DNA from: CAVPNY01 sp963706905
Lineage (GTDB): Bacteria > Chloroflexota > Anaerolineae > Anaerolineales > UBA4823
Assembly (NCBI GenBank): GCA_963706905.1
Contig: CAVPNY010000018.1
Location: 124,001 to 188,000 of the forward strand
Reading direction: 5' to 3'
DNA: 64,000 nt
This document shows positions 16,846-26,387 of this stretch, in pieces. Below the pieces are notes generated by a model. It made no database searches. It had not been told where the DNA came from and worked only from the letters and a program-made list of their open reading frames with translations. The number at the start of each line of letters is the position of its first letter. Positions within the stretch are counted from its first letter, which is position 1. The position numbers were made by a program, and so were the translations under genes.

Positions 16846-17115
16846 TCAGGAGTTTGTCTCTTCTTTCGGTCTGGCGAGGTAAGTCACCAGTACAACGACC
16901 AGGATCAGCGCCTGACCGGCGATTAAACCCACCAGCTCAGCTTCAAAGATCAGGTCGCGCGCTTTCGCCAGGGAATCTCCGATCAAGTAGGCTATCGTTG
17001 AGGCGATCTGGGTTAGATTATCGGTGAGGTAGGCCGTGGCGGCCAGCGCCAGCGCAGTGAATGGGATTGCCAGGAGCAGAGTCCAGAACACGGCTGTCAA
17101 TTGTACCTTTCTCAT
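16846..17115 (-). CDS. Small two-helix membrane protein
   Basis: An 89-residue protein with two transmembrane segments, roughly residues 7-30 and 62-83, joined by an amphipathic loop with a possible third weak hydrophobic stretch (IASTIAYLIGDSL). The tail is charged (RPKEETNS). AGGAGG precedes the ATG. It sits 161 bases beyond the response-regulator gene on the same strand but is separated from it by an AT-rich gap, so it is probably a separate unit. No family is recognised. Confidence 0.62.
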   Translation of the reverse strand: MRKVQLTAVFWTLLLAIPFTALALAATAYLTDNLTQIASTIAYLIGDSLAKARDLIFEAELVGLIAGQALILVVVLVTYLARPKEETNS

Positions 17116-17276
17116 GTTAGCCTCCTATCAAGCTCATCTCGCGGTTTTAACCAGGGTCAGTGGAATCCGGCATGGATAACCTTTGATTCCTAGTATTATG
17201 ATAGATCGATTTTTCTTGCGGTGCAATAGGGGAGAAAGGGTATTTTTACCTAGTGGATTTACCCCACTAAATCGGA

Positions 17277-17933
17277 TCAGGCCTCGATTAAACCCCTGCG
17301 GATGGCGTACTTGACTAATTCGCTGCGGCTGTGTAGATTGAGCTTGCGCATCAGATTTTCCCGGTGCCGCGCCACGGTATGCTTGCTGATCACCAGTTTC
17401 TCGGCGATTTGTTCATTGGTGAACCCTTCGGCCAGCAAACTGAGCACCTCCTGCTCGCGCTCGGTGAGATCATTGATTGTCGAATGTTCTGGCTCTTCCG
17501 TTGCCCGGTCGAGAAAATCGGATACCAGGGCTTTGGCCAGTGGGGGGTACAGATACACCTCGCCCTGGCTGGCCGCCTCGATCGCCGAGATCAGATCCTC
17601 CGGCGCAGCGCGTTTGGGCACGTACCCGGTTGCGCCCGCTTTCAACATCTCAAAGAAATATTGCTCGTCTTCATGGATGGTCAGAGCAACAATCGCGATC
17701 TCGGGATGTATTTTCCGCAGAATGCGGGTGACTTCGATCCCAGAGATATCTGGCAGCGTAATATCCATCAGCACCACTTGTGGAGCCAATTCTTCTGCCA
17801 GAGCAATTGCCTGTTCGCCGGTGCTGGCCTCGCCGACGATCACAAGGTTGGCATGGCTCTCCAGCAGCATCCGCAGTCCGGTGCGGACAACTTCATGATC
17901 GTCCACAAGCAGCAGGCGAATGGCAACCGTCAT
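17277..17933 (-). CDS. NarL/FixJ-family response regulator
   Basis: A 218-residue two-component regulator. The receiver domain has the acidic pair D11/D12, phosphoacceptor D57 in VVLMDITLPD, the Thr in ALTIHED and the Lys in YVPKRAA. A LuxR-type helix-turn-helix follows (LTEREQEVLSLLAEGFTNEQ, then ISKHTVARHRENLMRKL). Its start codon shares one base with the stop codon of the histidine kinase gene (TAATG), so the two are translationally coupled and certainly form a pair. They end the respiratory operon and probably adjust it to a redox or electron-acceptor signal; the target genes are inferred. Confidence 0.93.
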   Translation of the reverse strand: MTVAIRLLLVDDHEVVRTGLRMLLESHANLVIVGEASTGEQAIALAEELAPQVVLMDITLPDISGIEVTRILRKIHPEIAIVALTIHEDEQYFFEMLKAGATGYVPKRAAPEDLISAIEAASQGEVYLYPPLAKALVSDFLDRATEEPEHSTINDLTEREQEVLSLLAEGFTNEQIAEKLVISKHTVARHRENLMRKLNLHSRSELVKYAIRRGLIEA

Positions 17934-19414
17934 TAAGCCACCTCCAGGGGGATTTCCACCTTAACCTCTATGCGGGTTCCGTTTCCAGGTTCAGAATTGA
18001 TCTCGCAGGATCCTCCGACCAGGGAGGCGCGTTCCATCATTCCCAGCAATCCCCAGCACGGTCGTTCTTTGCTCACCTGAAGGGTGGACTTGACGTCAAA
18101 TCCCTGCCCGTCATCCATCACCAGGAGCATGACCTGGTTCTGCGTTGTAGAAAGACAAAGTTCGATCCGGTTAGCATTGGCGTGTCGCACAACGTTGGTG
18201 ATGGCTTCCTGTGCAATGCGAAACAGGACTACTCTCAGGTTGGGGGGAATCTCATTGTCATTGCTCAGCGAAGCGACATTGACCTGTAAGCCATAACGGG
18301 CCTTGATCTCGCCAGCATACCAGCGCAGGGCTGCCATCAATCCCAGATCATCCAATTGAGGAGGATGCAGATCGGTGACCATATGTCCCAGCTCATCCAG
18401 GCCATCAGTGGCCAGGGTTTCCAGGCGTGCAGCTTGCTCAATCGCCCGCGGAGGATTGCCATCAATCGTACTTCTCAATCCGCGCAGTCCCAGCGCCAGG
18501 GCGGTCAGCGTTTGTCCAGTTCCATCATGCAGCTCGCTGGCGATGCGCTGTCGCTCCGCTTCTTGGGCTGCTACAGTACGGTGCAGCAGCTCCGCGCTCA
18601 GCTCTTCCAGGCGCTGGCGTTCGGCCTGCTGGCTCTCACGCAGTGCATTGAGCTGGAGCTGGTTTTCGACCTGGAAGGCGCGCAAGGAGCGGATGATGAA
18701 AACCGCGGCCATACAGGCCATGGCTGCTCGAAAAACCTGCACCGGAAAACCGAACCAGTGGATAAATTGGACTGCGTTTAAATATTGAGAAGGGAAAATG
18801 CCGCTGGGGGTGACAAAGAACTGCCCGATGCCCCCATAAAGGGCAAATGCCAGGGCTGCCAGGGCGACATCCCACCCGAAGCTATACATCCCGGCTTGAA
18901 AGAAGCGGCGGCGCTGGACTAACAGACCCCAGGCTGCCAGCGCCGCTCCGGGGATGGCCAGAGAATAGCGTGTGTAGACATCTGCTGCGATCATCCGCCG
19001 CGTTTCGTCCGGTTGCACGCTGAAGATCCACAGCAGGCCGATCAACCAGATTGCCACGCTGGTCCCCATCACCAGCCACCAAATTGCGCGTCTCATTTTC
19101 CCGATGATCAGCCTGACGCCAAATGCAATTAAGAAAAAGAAGGATATTGACAGCATGAGCAGGCGGATAAGATCCACCTGCTCTGGCGGTTGGAAATTTG
19201 GATGGATGCCGGCGTTGATCAGCAAAGACATTTCAAACCACTCGTGGCTACCATGGATCAGGCCAAACCAGGCCAGAGGCCGCAGCGCTCGAGCGAAATC
19301 AAGCTCTGAAGCCCGGCTGGCCTCGAGCAAGATCGCCAATCCCATGCTGAAGAAGGATAGACCGTAGAAGAAAAAAACGCCGATAATATTACGCGTGAAG
19401 AAATCGGCGTCCAT
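17933..19414 (-). CDS. Membrane-bound sensor histidine kinase (HisKA_3, NarL type)
   Basis: A 493-residue kinase. The N-terminal ~230 residues are hydrophobic, with about seven predicted transmembrane segments and few polar loops, resembling integral-membrane sensor domains rather than a periplasmic sensor. A coiled coil (LNALRESQQAERQRLEELSA) leads to the dimerisation box with the phosphorylated His in RIASELHDGTGQTLTALAL. The ATPase domain shows the N box (AQEAITNVVRHANA), G1 (MDDGQGFD) and G2 (GLLGMMERASLVGG). It starts 2 bases after the cytochrome gene stop, so it is part of that operon. The membrane-embedded sensor suggests detection of a lipid-phase signal such as quinone redox state; this is inference. 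Confidence 0.9.
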   Translation of the reverse strand: MDADFFTRNIIGVFFFYGLSFFSMGLAILLEASRASELDFARALRPLAWFGLIHGSHEWFEMSLLINAGIHPNFQPPEQVDLIRLLMLSISFFFLIAFGVRLIIGKMRRAIWWLVMGTSVAIWLIGLLWIFSVQPDETRRMIAADVYTRYSLAIPGAALAAWGLLVQRRRFFQAGMYSFGWDVALAALAFALYGGIGQFFVTPSGIFPSQYLNAVQFIHWFGFPVQVFRAAMACMAAVFIIRSLRAFQVENQLQLNALRESQQAERQRLEELSAELLHRTVAAQEAERQRIASELHDGTGQTLTALALGLRGLRSTIDGNPPRAIEQAARLETLATDGLDELGHMVTDLHPPQLDDLGLMAALRWYAGEIKARYGLQVNVASLSNDNEIPPNLRVVLFRIAQEAITNVVRHANANRIELCLSTTQNQVMLLVMDDGQGFDVKSTLQVSKERPCWGLLGMMERASLVGGSCEINSEPGNGTRIEVKVEIPLEVA

Positions 19415-19416
19415 GC

Positions 19417-20744
19417 CTACTGTTCAGGCGCGCCGTTGTTGATCCACTCGATGACCTGGCTCAACTCGTCGCTGGTCAACTGGCCCGGGTGGCCACCCGC
19501 CGATTGAATCTTCACGATCCAGCTCGCTTCAGCATCACCGGGTATGATCCCCGGACCGCTGTTACCGCCCTTCAGCGCATCCTCATAGGTCGCCAGACTT
19601 AAGCCTCCGACGGCGGTTACCCCATGGCAGCTGCTGCAGCGGTTGCGGAACAGCGCCTCGTAAGTTCCTGCCCAGGTGTCGGCGCCTACCTCCGCTGCTG
19701 GGTCAAAAGTGGGGGTGATGGTCGACGTTGGCCGGGGGGTCGGCGTGATCGGTACAAAGACCGCGACCGTCTCGGCTGGCGGCACGTAGGAGAGGGCTGT
19801 ATCTTCATAAGTGACAAAGCGGAAAAGGCTGACTCCCAGGATCACGGTGAGCACACCCGCGATCGGGAAGTAATATCGTTGGCGGCGGCGTAAAACATCC
19901 GGGGATACGGGCTTGCTGGTCTCTCCGGCTTCTATTTGAGCCAGCTCGGCGGGGTGCTCATGTTCCATCTCTTCACGGCTGAGTTGCCCATTGAAAATGC
20001 TTTTATTAAAATGCCGCAGATGGACATGGTAGAAATGCCAGATGATGATCGCCAGCACCGCCAGGACGGCTTCCCATCCGTGCGCGGCCTTCGAGGCAGG
20101 GATGATCGAGCCTGGCAGGCTGCGCGTGGTAAAGATCGGGTTCCACATGATGAAGCCCGTGATCGCCATGATCACAGTCCCCCACACTACCGCCAGATAC
20201 TCCACCTTTTCGGCATAGGAGTAGCGCCCATAAAATGCCTTGCGCTTGCGGCGGCCAAAGTAATAGCTCAAATCGTCGAATAGATGCTTAAAATCTTCCA
20301 CGACCGGCAACATGCTTAACTGGTAGCGCAGCACAAACACCCGGTAGCCGAGATCAATGATATGCACAATGCTGGCAATCAAGAGAATCACTGCCGAGAT
20401 ATGGTGGATCTGACGGGTGAATTCAATCCCGCCCATGAGGTTGATCATGCCCTGGCTGAGCGGAGAGAGGGCAAACTTCTGCGGCAAACCGGTTATGGCC
20501 AGGACGGTGAAAGAGATCAACAACACCAGATGCGAGATGCGCTGCACCCGGTCGAAACGGATGAATGTCTGGGCGGGGTGGGCTGGCTCGGCCGGGACTG
20601 GAACATCCAGGGGGGCTCAGCCATGATCGGTGCGTCGGAGGTTGGCTCAGTCATGATCGGTGTCGCAGGGGTTGGCTTGGTCGCAGGGGGTGTGTCTGAG
20701 CCAGCATCAGGGGTGAGGCGGGGATCGGAGGTCGGATCAGTCAT
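19417..20744 (-). CDS. Cytochrome b fused to a monohaem cytochrome c domain (frameshifted)
   Basis: Reconstructed from two frames. The ATG at 20744 follows GGAGGTCAGCC and overlaps the preceding gene by 8 bases. It encodes a Pro/Thr-rich cytosolic tail with repeated 'EPTSDAPIM' elements, then a shift at the six-G run 20610-20615 enters the main frame (HPAQTFIRFDRVQRISHL). The four-helix cytochrome b561-like core has haem-ligand histidines in ISHL, RQIHHIS, AHGWEAV and HFYHVHLRHF. After a further transmembrane helix and a Thr/Pro linker, a cytochrome c domain carries CSSCH (about residue 300 of the main frame) and ends ELSQVIEWINNGAPEQ. It should pass electrons between the quinone pool and periplasmic cytochromes. 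The fusion of both haem types in one chain is uncommon. Confidence 0.82.
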
Positions 20745-21972
20745 GGCTGACCTCCGCATCACTCTCGGTCACTTCTGGTTTTCTGCGACGGGAGCGCACT
20801 TTGGCGCTGAAGTCCAACGCCACCAGCACAGCCATACCTCCCAGCAACGCCGGGATCAAGATCTTATAGAAGAGGTTCACGTAGTACACCAGCGGGTATT
20901 TCTCCCGATCCGGGATATAGTGAGAGAGCCAGGCGGTCGGGAAATTGGCGGTCGCATCTGGATGGCATCGCTGGCAGCGCACCAGCAGGTTCTCAGAAGC
21001 CTGCAAGCCGTGATCCGGATCGTCAACCCGCATGATATCGTGGACGCCATGACAGTCGTAACACACAGGCTTGTTGGTCTCGGCGTCTGGCGATTGCTTT
21101 TCGAACAAAGCCACCGTGGTGCCGTGGAAATCGGCCACGTATGTACTGAGCACATTCGTTGAGAGACCATACTTTGCCATCAATTCCGAGTCCGTGTGGC
21201 ACTTTGAACACATTGTGGGTGAATTCAGGCGAAAACTGGCTGTAGTCGGATCTTCAATGTTGTGCACGCCATGGCAATCGATGCAGGTGGGCACGTCCGC
21301 ATTGCCTTCTGACAACGCCGATCCATGCACGGATGTCAGGTATTTCTCATAGATGGCGCTGTGGCATTTGGCGCAGGTCTCAGGTATCGCGAGTCTGGCT
21401 TCCTGAGTCAGCTCGCCGGTCTCCGGGTCGTTGAGCCGGCGCACCTGGTGGGCTGTATGGCAGTCGGTGCAGATGGCTGCTTGCAAGTTGCCGTTCTCGA
21501 GGGCGGTGGCGTGGACGCTGTCGGAAGCAAGTTCATATTGGCTGGCATGGCAGCGCTGGCAGGCTGGATAGAGCTGCAGGCTGGCGTCTCGCAAGCTGGC
21601 TGCCTGAAAAGGCGGGTGGGGGTAATTACCGACGGTGGTGTGGCATTGGACGCAGGCGTAACCCATTTGTCCATGGACCGAAACGCGATGTTCCTCCGCT
21701 GAGACGGTTAAGTCCAGTACCTCACCATTTTCAAGCGTCATGGTCAACCCGGGCGTCCCATGACAATCCAGGCAGACCTGATCATCGATCGATAAGAGGC
21801 CAGTACTGGTCTCGGTGGCGCTGCCTGCCTGCGGGGTGGGGGTAGTCGATTGTGCCAGGGTGGCGGCTGACGCTCCCGGCGACAGCCAGGCAAGAACAAA
21901 TAAAAAGGCAATTGCCAGGGTGATTATGCCGCTACCCAGGATGAACAGGCTGATTTTATGGCGATTCAGCAT
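20737..21972 (-). CDS. Nonahaem cytochrome c, membrane anchored
   Basis: A 411-residue multihaem protein with a signal-anchor helix at the N-terminus and one transmembrane helix near the C-terminus (LIPALLGGMAVLVALDF), so the haem domain faces the exterior. Nine CxxCH motifs are present: CLDCH, CVQCH, CQRCH, CTDCH, CAKCH, CIDCH, CSKCH, CYDCH and CQRCH. Several repeat as 'DCHGVHNI/DIM' pairs, indicating internal duplication. The start codon overlaps the cytochrome b stop by one base, and its own stop overlaps the next cytochrome b start. It is a paralogue of the product of 22706-23816 with the same haem order. A role as periplasmic electron wire is strongly suggested. Confidence 0.92.
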   Translation of the reverse strand: MLNRHKISLFILGSGIITLAIAFLFVLAWLSPGASAATLAQSTTPTPQAGSATETSTGLLSIDDQVCLDCHGTPGLTMTLENGEVLDLTVSAEEHRVSVHGQMGYACVQCHTTVGNYPHPPFQAASLRDASLQLYPACQRCHASQYELASDSVHATALENGNLQAAICTDCHTAHQVRRLNDPETGELTQEARLAIPETCAKCHSAIYEKYLTSVHGSALSEGNADVPTCIDCHGVHNIEDPTTASFRLNSPTMCSKCHTDSELMAKYGLSTNVLSTYVADFHGTTVALFEKQSPDAETNKPVCYDCHGVHDIMRVDDPDHGLQASENLLVRCQRCHPDATANFPTAWLSHYIPDREKYPLVYYVNLFYKILIPALLGGMAVLVALDFSAKVRSRRRKPEVTESDAEVSHD

Positions 21973-22709
21973 TACTGGCTGTCTCCTGTATCAGAATTGT
22001 CTGGGTTATCGCCTCCCAGACGCTGGTACTCCAGCAGGTGATGAGTGCGCATATCTTCGGCGTTCAGCCAGCCGGTGAACATGCTCAGGTTCAAACGCTC
22101 TATCAGCACATGGAACAGGTGCCAGATGACAATGAAAACGGCTGCCACGCTGGCTTCTGTGCTGTGCGCCAGCAAGGCGGCTGGAATGATGCCGCCCGGC
22201 AAGAAGCGAGTCCACATTTCTGGAAACCAGAGCACAAATCCAGTAACAACCATGATCCCCACGCCGAAGAAGATAAACCAGTAAGTTACCTTCTGCTCGA
22301 AGTTATACTTGCCGTACACAGGTTTCTCCTTCGACAAGAACAGGAGATATTTGGTCATTTTCCAGGCGTCGCGAATGTCCTGCCAGGAAATGAGCATATT
22401 TCCCGGCAATCTGCGGCGGGCCAGCAGCAGGATGGCGCGTCCCAGGTGGTAAATTACCAAAGCGGTCAAAACCAATGCGGCGATATGATGGATTTGACGC
22501 ACCAGCTCCACCCGCTCTGGCGTCGAGAGAATATATTGGCTCCAGCTTGCATCGCGGTATTTCTGCGGCAGGCCGGTAAGCAGCAGTACGATGGTGCACA
22601 AAAATAAGATGGCGTGTTCCCAACGCTGCCCCAGCGTAAAGCGCTGAATGTGGACTTCTGTCCGCACGGGTATGGTTTGGGATACAGGAGGCGGGTTTGT
22701 CTGGGTCAT
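21972..22709 (-). CDS. Cytochrome b561-like quinone-side subunit
   Basis: A 245-residue integral membrane protein with four main transmembrane helices. Candidate haem-b ligands are in WEHAILF, RQIHHIAAL, AHSTEAS and IWHLFHVLIERL. It is clearly homologous to the cytochrome b part of the gene at 19417 (shared 'LLLTGLPQKY' and 'GxxPAxxxAH' motifs) but lacks the cytochrome c extension. The ATG at 22709 has AGGAGG upstream and overlaps the end of the upstream nonahaem gene by 4 bases. The protein should form a complex with a nonahaem cytochrome encoded beside it. Confidence 0.88.
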   Translation of the reverse strand: MTQTNPPPVSQTIPVRTEVHIQRFTLGQRWEHAILFLCTIVLLLTGLPQKYRDASWSQYILSTPERVELVRQIHHIAALVLTALVIYHLGRAILLLARRRLPGNMLISWQDIRDAWKMTKYLLFLSKEKPVYGKYNFEQKVTYWFIFFGVGIMVVTGFVLWFPEMWTRFLPGGIIPAALLAHSTEASVAAVFIVIWHLFHVLIERLNLSMFTGWLNAEDMRTHHLLEYQRLGGDNPDNSDTGDSQ

Positions 22710-23816
22710 CGCAGGCTCCTCCTCGTTCGTTCTATCAGCATGTGAAGGATCTTCAGCACCACATAGATGACCGACCCCCATAGAACGAGCGGAGCGAAGG
22801 TTGCATAAAATGCATCGGTGTAGTAAACAAACGGCGTTCGCTCCAGGCTGATCTGGTTGTGCCCGGTCCACGCTCCGGTCCAGTTAGGGCCAACCCCTGG
22901 ATGGCATTTCTGACAGGTGCTTAACAGGTTTGCCGGGTTGACTGAAGAGGGCAGGATCATCGGTCGCCCGCATATTATGCACACCATGGCAGTCGGTGCA
23001 GACCGCGCTCTCGTGCCATATAGTTGGCCAGTTGGCTTTGTATACGCTGACATCCACCCCGTGCCAGGAGAGATTGTACAGACTGTACACATCGGCTGAC
23101 AGGCCGTATTTTGCCATCAGCTCGGCATCTGCATGACAACCGGCGCACATCTCGGGGGATTCGATACGGAACTGAGAGGTGCGTGGATCCTGGATATTGT
23201 GCACCCCGTGGCAGTCCGTGCAGACGGGCACATCGGGATTGTCTTCCTGTACGAGCGCCTCGCCGTGGATGCTGGTTAGATACTCCTCAGAGATGGCGGA
23301 ATGGCATTCACCGCAAGTAGTCGAGATCTCCGCCCGCGGCTGGTCAGGTGGCTGCACATCATGCGCGCCGTGGCAGTCGGTGCAGATCGGTGCGGCCTGG
23401 TTACCGGCCGCTGCAACTTGGGCGTGCACACTGTCCTGGGCCTTGTCGTAGTTATCCGAGTGGCATTTCGCGCAGGCCTCATAGAAAGCCAGGGATAGTT
23501 CACGCTGGTTTTGTGCGGCCAATTCCAGATGGGGATAAGTCGTGATTTCCGTGTGGCAAGCCTGGCATTCAATCCCTAGCGGGCTGTGGACGGAATGGCT
23601 CAACGTATCTGGAGAGATGTACAGCGAAAGCGTTTCACCGCTGGGCAGCTCCATGGAGAGATCGGGGTTTCCGTGGCAGCTCAGGCAGTAGGCTTCCGTA
23701 TCTTGAGTTTGATCTTGCGCCCTGGCTGAGGTGCCGATCCCAAAGGCAATCAGGATAGTGAAGATGCAAGCCAGAGAGACGGTCAGCCAACCCCGGCGAA
23801 ATTCAAACCTTGCCAT
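22706..23816 (-). CDS. Nonahaem cytochrome c (one frameshift)
   Basis: The N-terminal 310 residues (signal peptide, then CLSCH, CQACH, CAKCH, CTDCH, CGECH, CTDCH, CAGCH, CTDCH) lie in one frame. The rest, with the ninth haem motif CQKCH and a C-terminal anchor helix (LVLWGSVIYVVLKILHML), lies in another. Alignment with the paralogue at 20737 places the join near 22950-22965, in CCTGCCCTC. The two halves fit without gap, so a one-base consensus error is more likely than decay. The ATG at 23816 follows AAGGAGG. It pairs with the cytochrome b gene at 21972-22709, which overlaps its end by 4 bases. Confidence 0.85.
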
Positions 23817-24016
23817 GCGCCAGTCCTCCTTCCCCAGAGTTGTTGGATGAGTTCTTGATCCTTGTTGTCCCATCCCGGTGGGGGTTTGGGGGGCTCAGCG
23901 ATCAATTTCAGCCGGCGCAATAGATACGAGATGCCCAGCATCACAGCCAGCGGTACCAGGCAGCGTAAAACAAAAAAAAGAGCAATGATTGCGGGGTTGC
24001 TATCAGAGCTGTTCAT
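23783..24016 (-). CDS. Small single-pass membrane protein of the cytochrome operon
   Basis: A 77-residue protein with one transmembrane helix (about residues 9-31, IIALFFVLRCLVPLAVMLGI) followed by a basic stretch RRLKL and a Pro-rich tail (EPPKPPPGW). Its 3' end overlaps the nonahaem gene start by 34 bases. GGAGGGATCGCAC precedes the ATG. Small subunits of this sort often stabilise cytochrome complexes; that role is inferred. No family is recognised. Confidence 0.65.
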   Translation of the reverse strand: MNSSDSNPAIIALFFVLRCLVPLAVMLGISYLLRRLKLIAEPPKPPPGWDNKDQELIQQLWGRRTGAWQGLNFAGVG

Positions 24017-24155
24017 GTGCGATCCCTCCACCGTATATTGCCAGGTGGCGCCGATTGGGTACGAGTCGCCAATGGGCGTTAATCGTCTCGTCCTTCTGCC
24101 GGAAAGTATAACTCATAATCAAAGGTGTATCGTTATTTCTATAAATTGCAGACGA

Positions 24156-24181
24156 AGCATGACCGCACAGGCGGTCATGCT
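24156..24181. other. Hairpin between the two respiratory modules
   Basis: An 11-bp perfect inverted repeat, AGCATGACCGC (24156-24166) with 24171-24181, around a 4-nt loop. It sits in the 287-base gap between the NrfD gene and the small membrane protein gene, where transcription passes from the first to the second module. No U-tract follows on the minus strand, so it may attenuate or stabilise mRNA rather than terminate. The rest of the gap has no coding frame. Confidence 0.4.
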
Positions 24182-24303
24182 CCATTTCGATTTTCGATCA
24201 CTGCCTTACTTTTTTCTAGATTAGAAAATCCTATCTCTACGCATCCTGCCTGGGATGGCATTGCGGGGACCTGGCACTATAACCATTATCAGAGCCATCC
24301 CGC

Positions 24304-25548
24304 TCAATCGCCATGCCCCGAGCTAGGTTGCGCCTTATCCCCAAATAAGGGCAAGAAACGAATCCCTAGCGTCAGCATGAACAACGCATAGCCCAGGATA
24401 CCGATCGCCACCCCCCATTCCACCAGCCCAGGCCAATAGAAGCCGGGTGAAAGCTGGTAGGTAGTACCGGGGGAGAAGGACAGAGGTACATACAGCCCGG
24501 TGACGGTGATGTCCCAACGGTTGAAAATCAGGCCGATCACCGCGCACAACGCACCAATTACCAGATTCCTCGGATTGCGATTGAAGCGCGGCACCAGGAA
24601 AAGGATGATGGGCACAATCAACCCAATGATGATTTCCACAAACCAGAAGCCAAAGTTATACGGCGTCTGCTGTTTTAGCAGGTTGAATCCCTCGGTCACT
24701 GCCGGAGTCCGACCGTAATAGCTGACTGCTGCCCAGTCCCAGATCTTGATATAGGTGTAAAGCATCAGGGCGAATCCGCTGAAGCGGGCGATGGTGTATA
24801 GGATTTTATGAGGCACGCGTCTTTTACCGGTGATCCATTCTGTGATGAATGCTACCGCCATTGTAAAGGCTGGTCCCACCGCCACAGCAGATAGGATGAA
24901 CATGATCGGCATACTGGGCTTGAACCAGATTGGGCGCGATTTGACAATACCATAGGTTGCCCCCAGCGAGGATTGGTGCAACAGCGAGACCATCACCCCC
25001 AGCAGCGCCAATACGGGTGCTACTTTATGCAGGCCATGAGCAACCTTGCGTGTCCAGGGCCAGCGGTCAAAAAACTTGAGCTCGGTGATTACCGGTAGGA
25101 ATTCCAGCACCATGATCGTCAGGTAAATCGTAATGCACCAGGTAATCTCCCATAACACTGAGTGCACGTTCCAGTAAACCCATGGATGCCAGAATCGGTC
25201 CGGCCGGCCGATATCCATCACCAGGGTCAGCAGGGCAGAGGTGTAGCCGATGAAGCCGATGTAGACCGCCAGGCGTACGATAGAGCGGTAGTCTTTTAGC
25301 CCGCCCAGATAAACAATCGCGGACAGGGTGAACGCGCCCGCCCCTAGGGCGATAGCGGATAAATCGATCGTGATCCACAAGCCCCAGGGAACCGTATCGG
25401 TCATGTTGGTCAGCACCAGGCCGCGGGAAAATACCATGAACGCTGATACCAGCCCGATCATCATGAACACGCCTAACAATCCCAACCAGGCCAGAAAACC
25501 AGGGTTCAGCGTGAAGGACGGTTTGCGAGTCAGGGTAGTGGTAGCCAT
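24304..25548 (-). CDS. NrfD/PsrC-family integral membrane quinone oxidoreductase subunit
   Basis: A 414-residue polytopic protein with about nine or ten transmembrane helices. Family landmarks include the early 'GLVLTNMTDTVPWGLWIT' segment, 'DIGRPDRFWHPWVYWN' on the loop after helix three, and 'LYTYIKIWDWAAVSYY'. NrfD/PsrC proteins bind menaquinone near the outer face and exchange electrons with a partner 4Fe-4S protein. That partner gene lies 2 bases upstream. Together with the octahaem cytochrome it makes a three-part complex comparable in composition to Nrf, Qrc and Cbc-type complexes. Confidence 0.92.
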   Translation of the reverse strand: MATTTLTRKPSFTLNPGFLAWLGLLGVFMMIGLVSAFMVFSRGLVLTNMTDTVPWGLWITIDLSAIALGAGAFTLSAIVYLGGLKDYRSIVRLAVYIGFIGYTSALLTLVMDIGRPDRFWHPWVYWNVHSVLWEITWCITIYLTIMVLEFLPVITELKFFDRWPWTRKVAHGLHKVAPVLALLGVMVSLLHQSSLGATYGIVKSRPIWFKPSMPIMFILSAVAVGPAFTMAVAFITEWITGKRRVPHKILYTIARFSGFALMLYTYIKIWDWAAVSYYGRTPAVTEGFNLLKQQTPYNFGFWFVEIIIGLIVPIILFLVPRFNRNPRNLVIGALCAVIGLIFNRWDITVTGLYVPLSFSPGTTYQLSPGFYWPGLVEWGVAIGILGYALFMLTLGIRFLPLFGDKAQPSSGHGD

Positions 25549-25550
25549 GC

Positions 25551-26387
25551 TTACAAACCCTCCTTGGGTGGAATATAATAGACGTTCGGGTTGGTCCCCA
25601 GGTCTTCCTGCAACCGGAAGGTGGCATTGGCCTCGATTGTTTTCGAGATTTTGCTGTCAGGGTCGTTGAGGTTGCCGAATACGCGTGCTTCCACCGGACA
25701 GATGTTTACGCAGGCGGGGGTGGCATCGTAATCATCGCCAGGGACCAGTCCATTCTCCAGCCCCTGATCGATGCGCTGGATGCAAAATGTACATTTTTCC
25801 ACTACACCGCGCGGCCGGCGATCCACCTCGGGGATCCCCCAGGTGGGGGTCCACTCGTTATCATCCTCATGGCGTCTTTCCCAATTGAAGCGGCGGGCGT
25901 CGTAAGGGCAAGCCACCTGACAGTAACGGCAACCTATACAACGGTCATAATCCATCACCACCAGGCCGTCCTCACGCTGGTAAGTCGCCTTCACCGGGCA
26001 GACTTCCACGCAGGGGGCGTGCTGGCAGTGCAGGCAGGGACGGGTGAAGAAGAAGGTGTTGCCGGCTGTGGTCTTCTCTTCGACGACGATGTTCCATTCC
26101 ATCCCAGCCGCTACATCATTGGTGGCCGAGCAGGCCCGCTGACAGTAAGCGCAGCCGATGCATTTATCCAGGTTGATCACCATCCCCCAGCGGAATCCGG
26201 ATGAACCACCGTGGGCCGCTTCTGCCACGCCTTCTACCTGTTGCTGTTTCAGGTTGGCGAAGGGCGAGAGCAGGCCAGTGGTGAGCGCCTCGGCAGCCAC
26301 CACTGAGCCAGCGGCGGCGCCAGCTACCACCAGGAAATCCCGGCGGGTGAGCTCGAGTTTAACTTTGGTCTTCGGCTTCTTGCTCAT
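25551..26387 (-). CDS. 4Fe-4S ferredoxin-type subunit with Tat-like signal
   Basis: A 278-residue iron-sulfur protein. The N-terminus has a twin-arginine signal (TRRDFLVVAGAAAGSVVA). Four cluster-binding sets are visible: CIGCAYCQRAC, CLHCQHAPCVEVCP, CIGCRYCQVACP with CTFC, and a final C...CP in ATPACVNICP. This is the four-cluster arrangement of PsrB/DmsB/NrfC/HybA proteins, which wire a membrane NrfD-type subunit to a catalytic or cytochrome partner. The gene begins inside the end of the octahaem cytochrome gene (29-base overlap). No molybdopterin catalytic subunit is present, so electrons probably go to the multihaem protein. Confidence 0.93.
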   Translation of the reverse strand: MSKKPKTKVKLELTRRDFLVVAGAAAGSVVAAEALTTGLLSPFANLKQQQVEGVAEAAHGGSSGFRWGMVINLDKCIGCAYCQRACSATNDVAAGMEWNIVVEEKTTAGNTFFFTRPCLHCQHAPCVEVCPVKATYQREDGLVVMDYDRCIGCRYCQVACPYDARRFNWERRHEDDNEWTPTWGIPEVDRRPRGVVEKCTFCIQRIDQGLENGLVPGDDYDATPACVNICPVEARVFGNLNDPDSKISKTIEANATFRLQEDLGTNPNVYYIPPKEGL

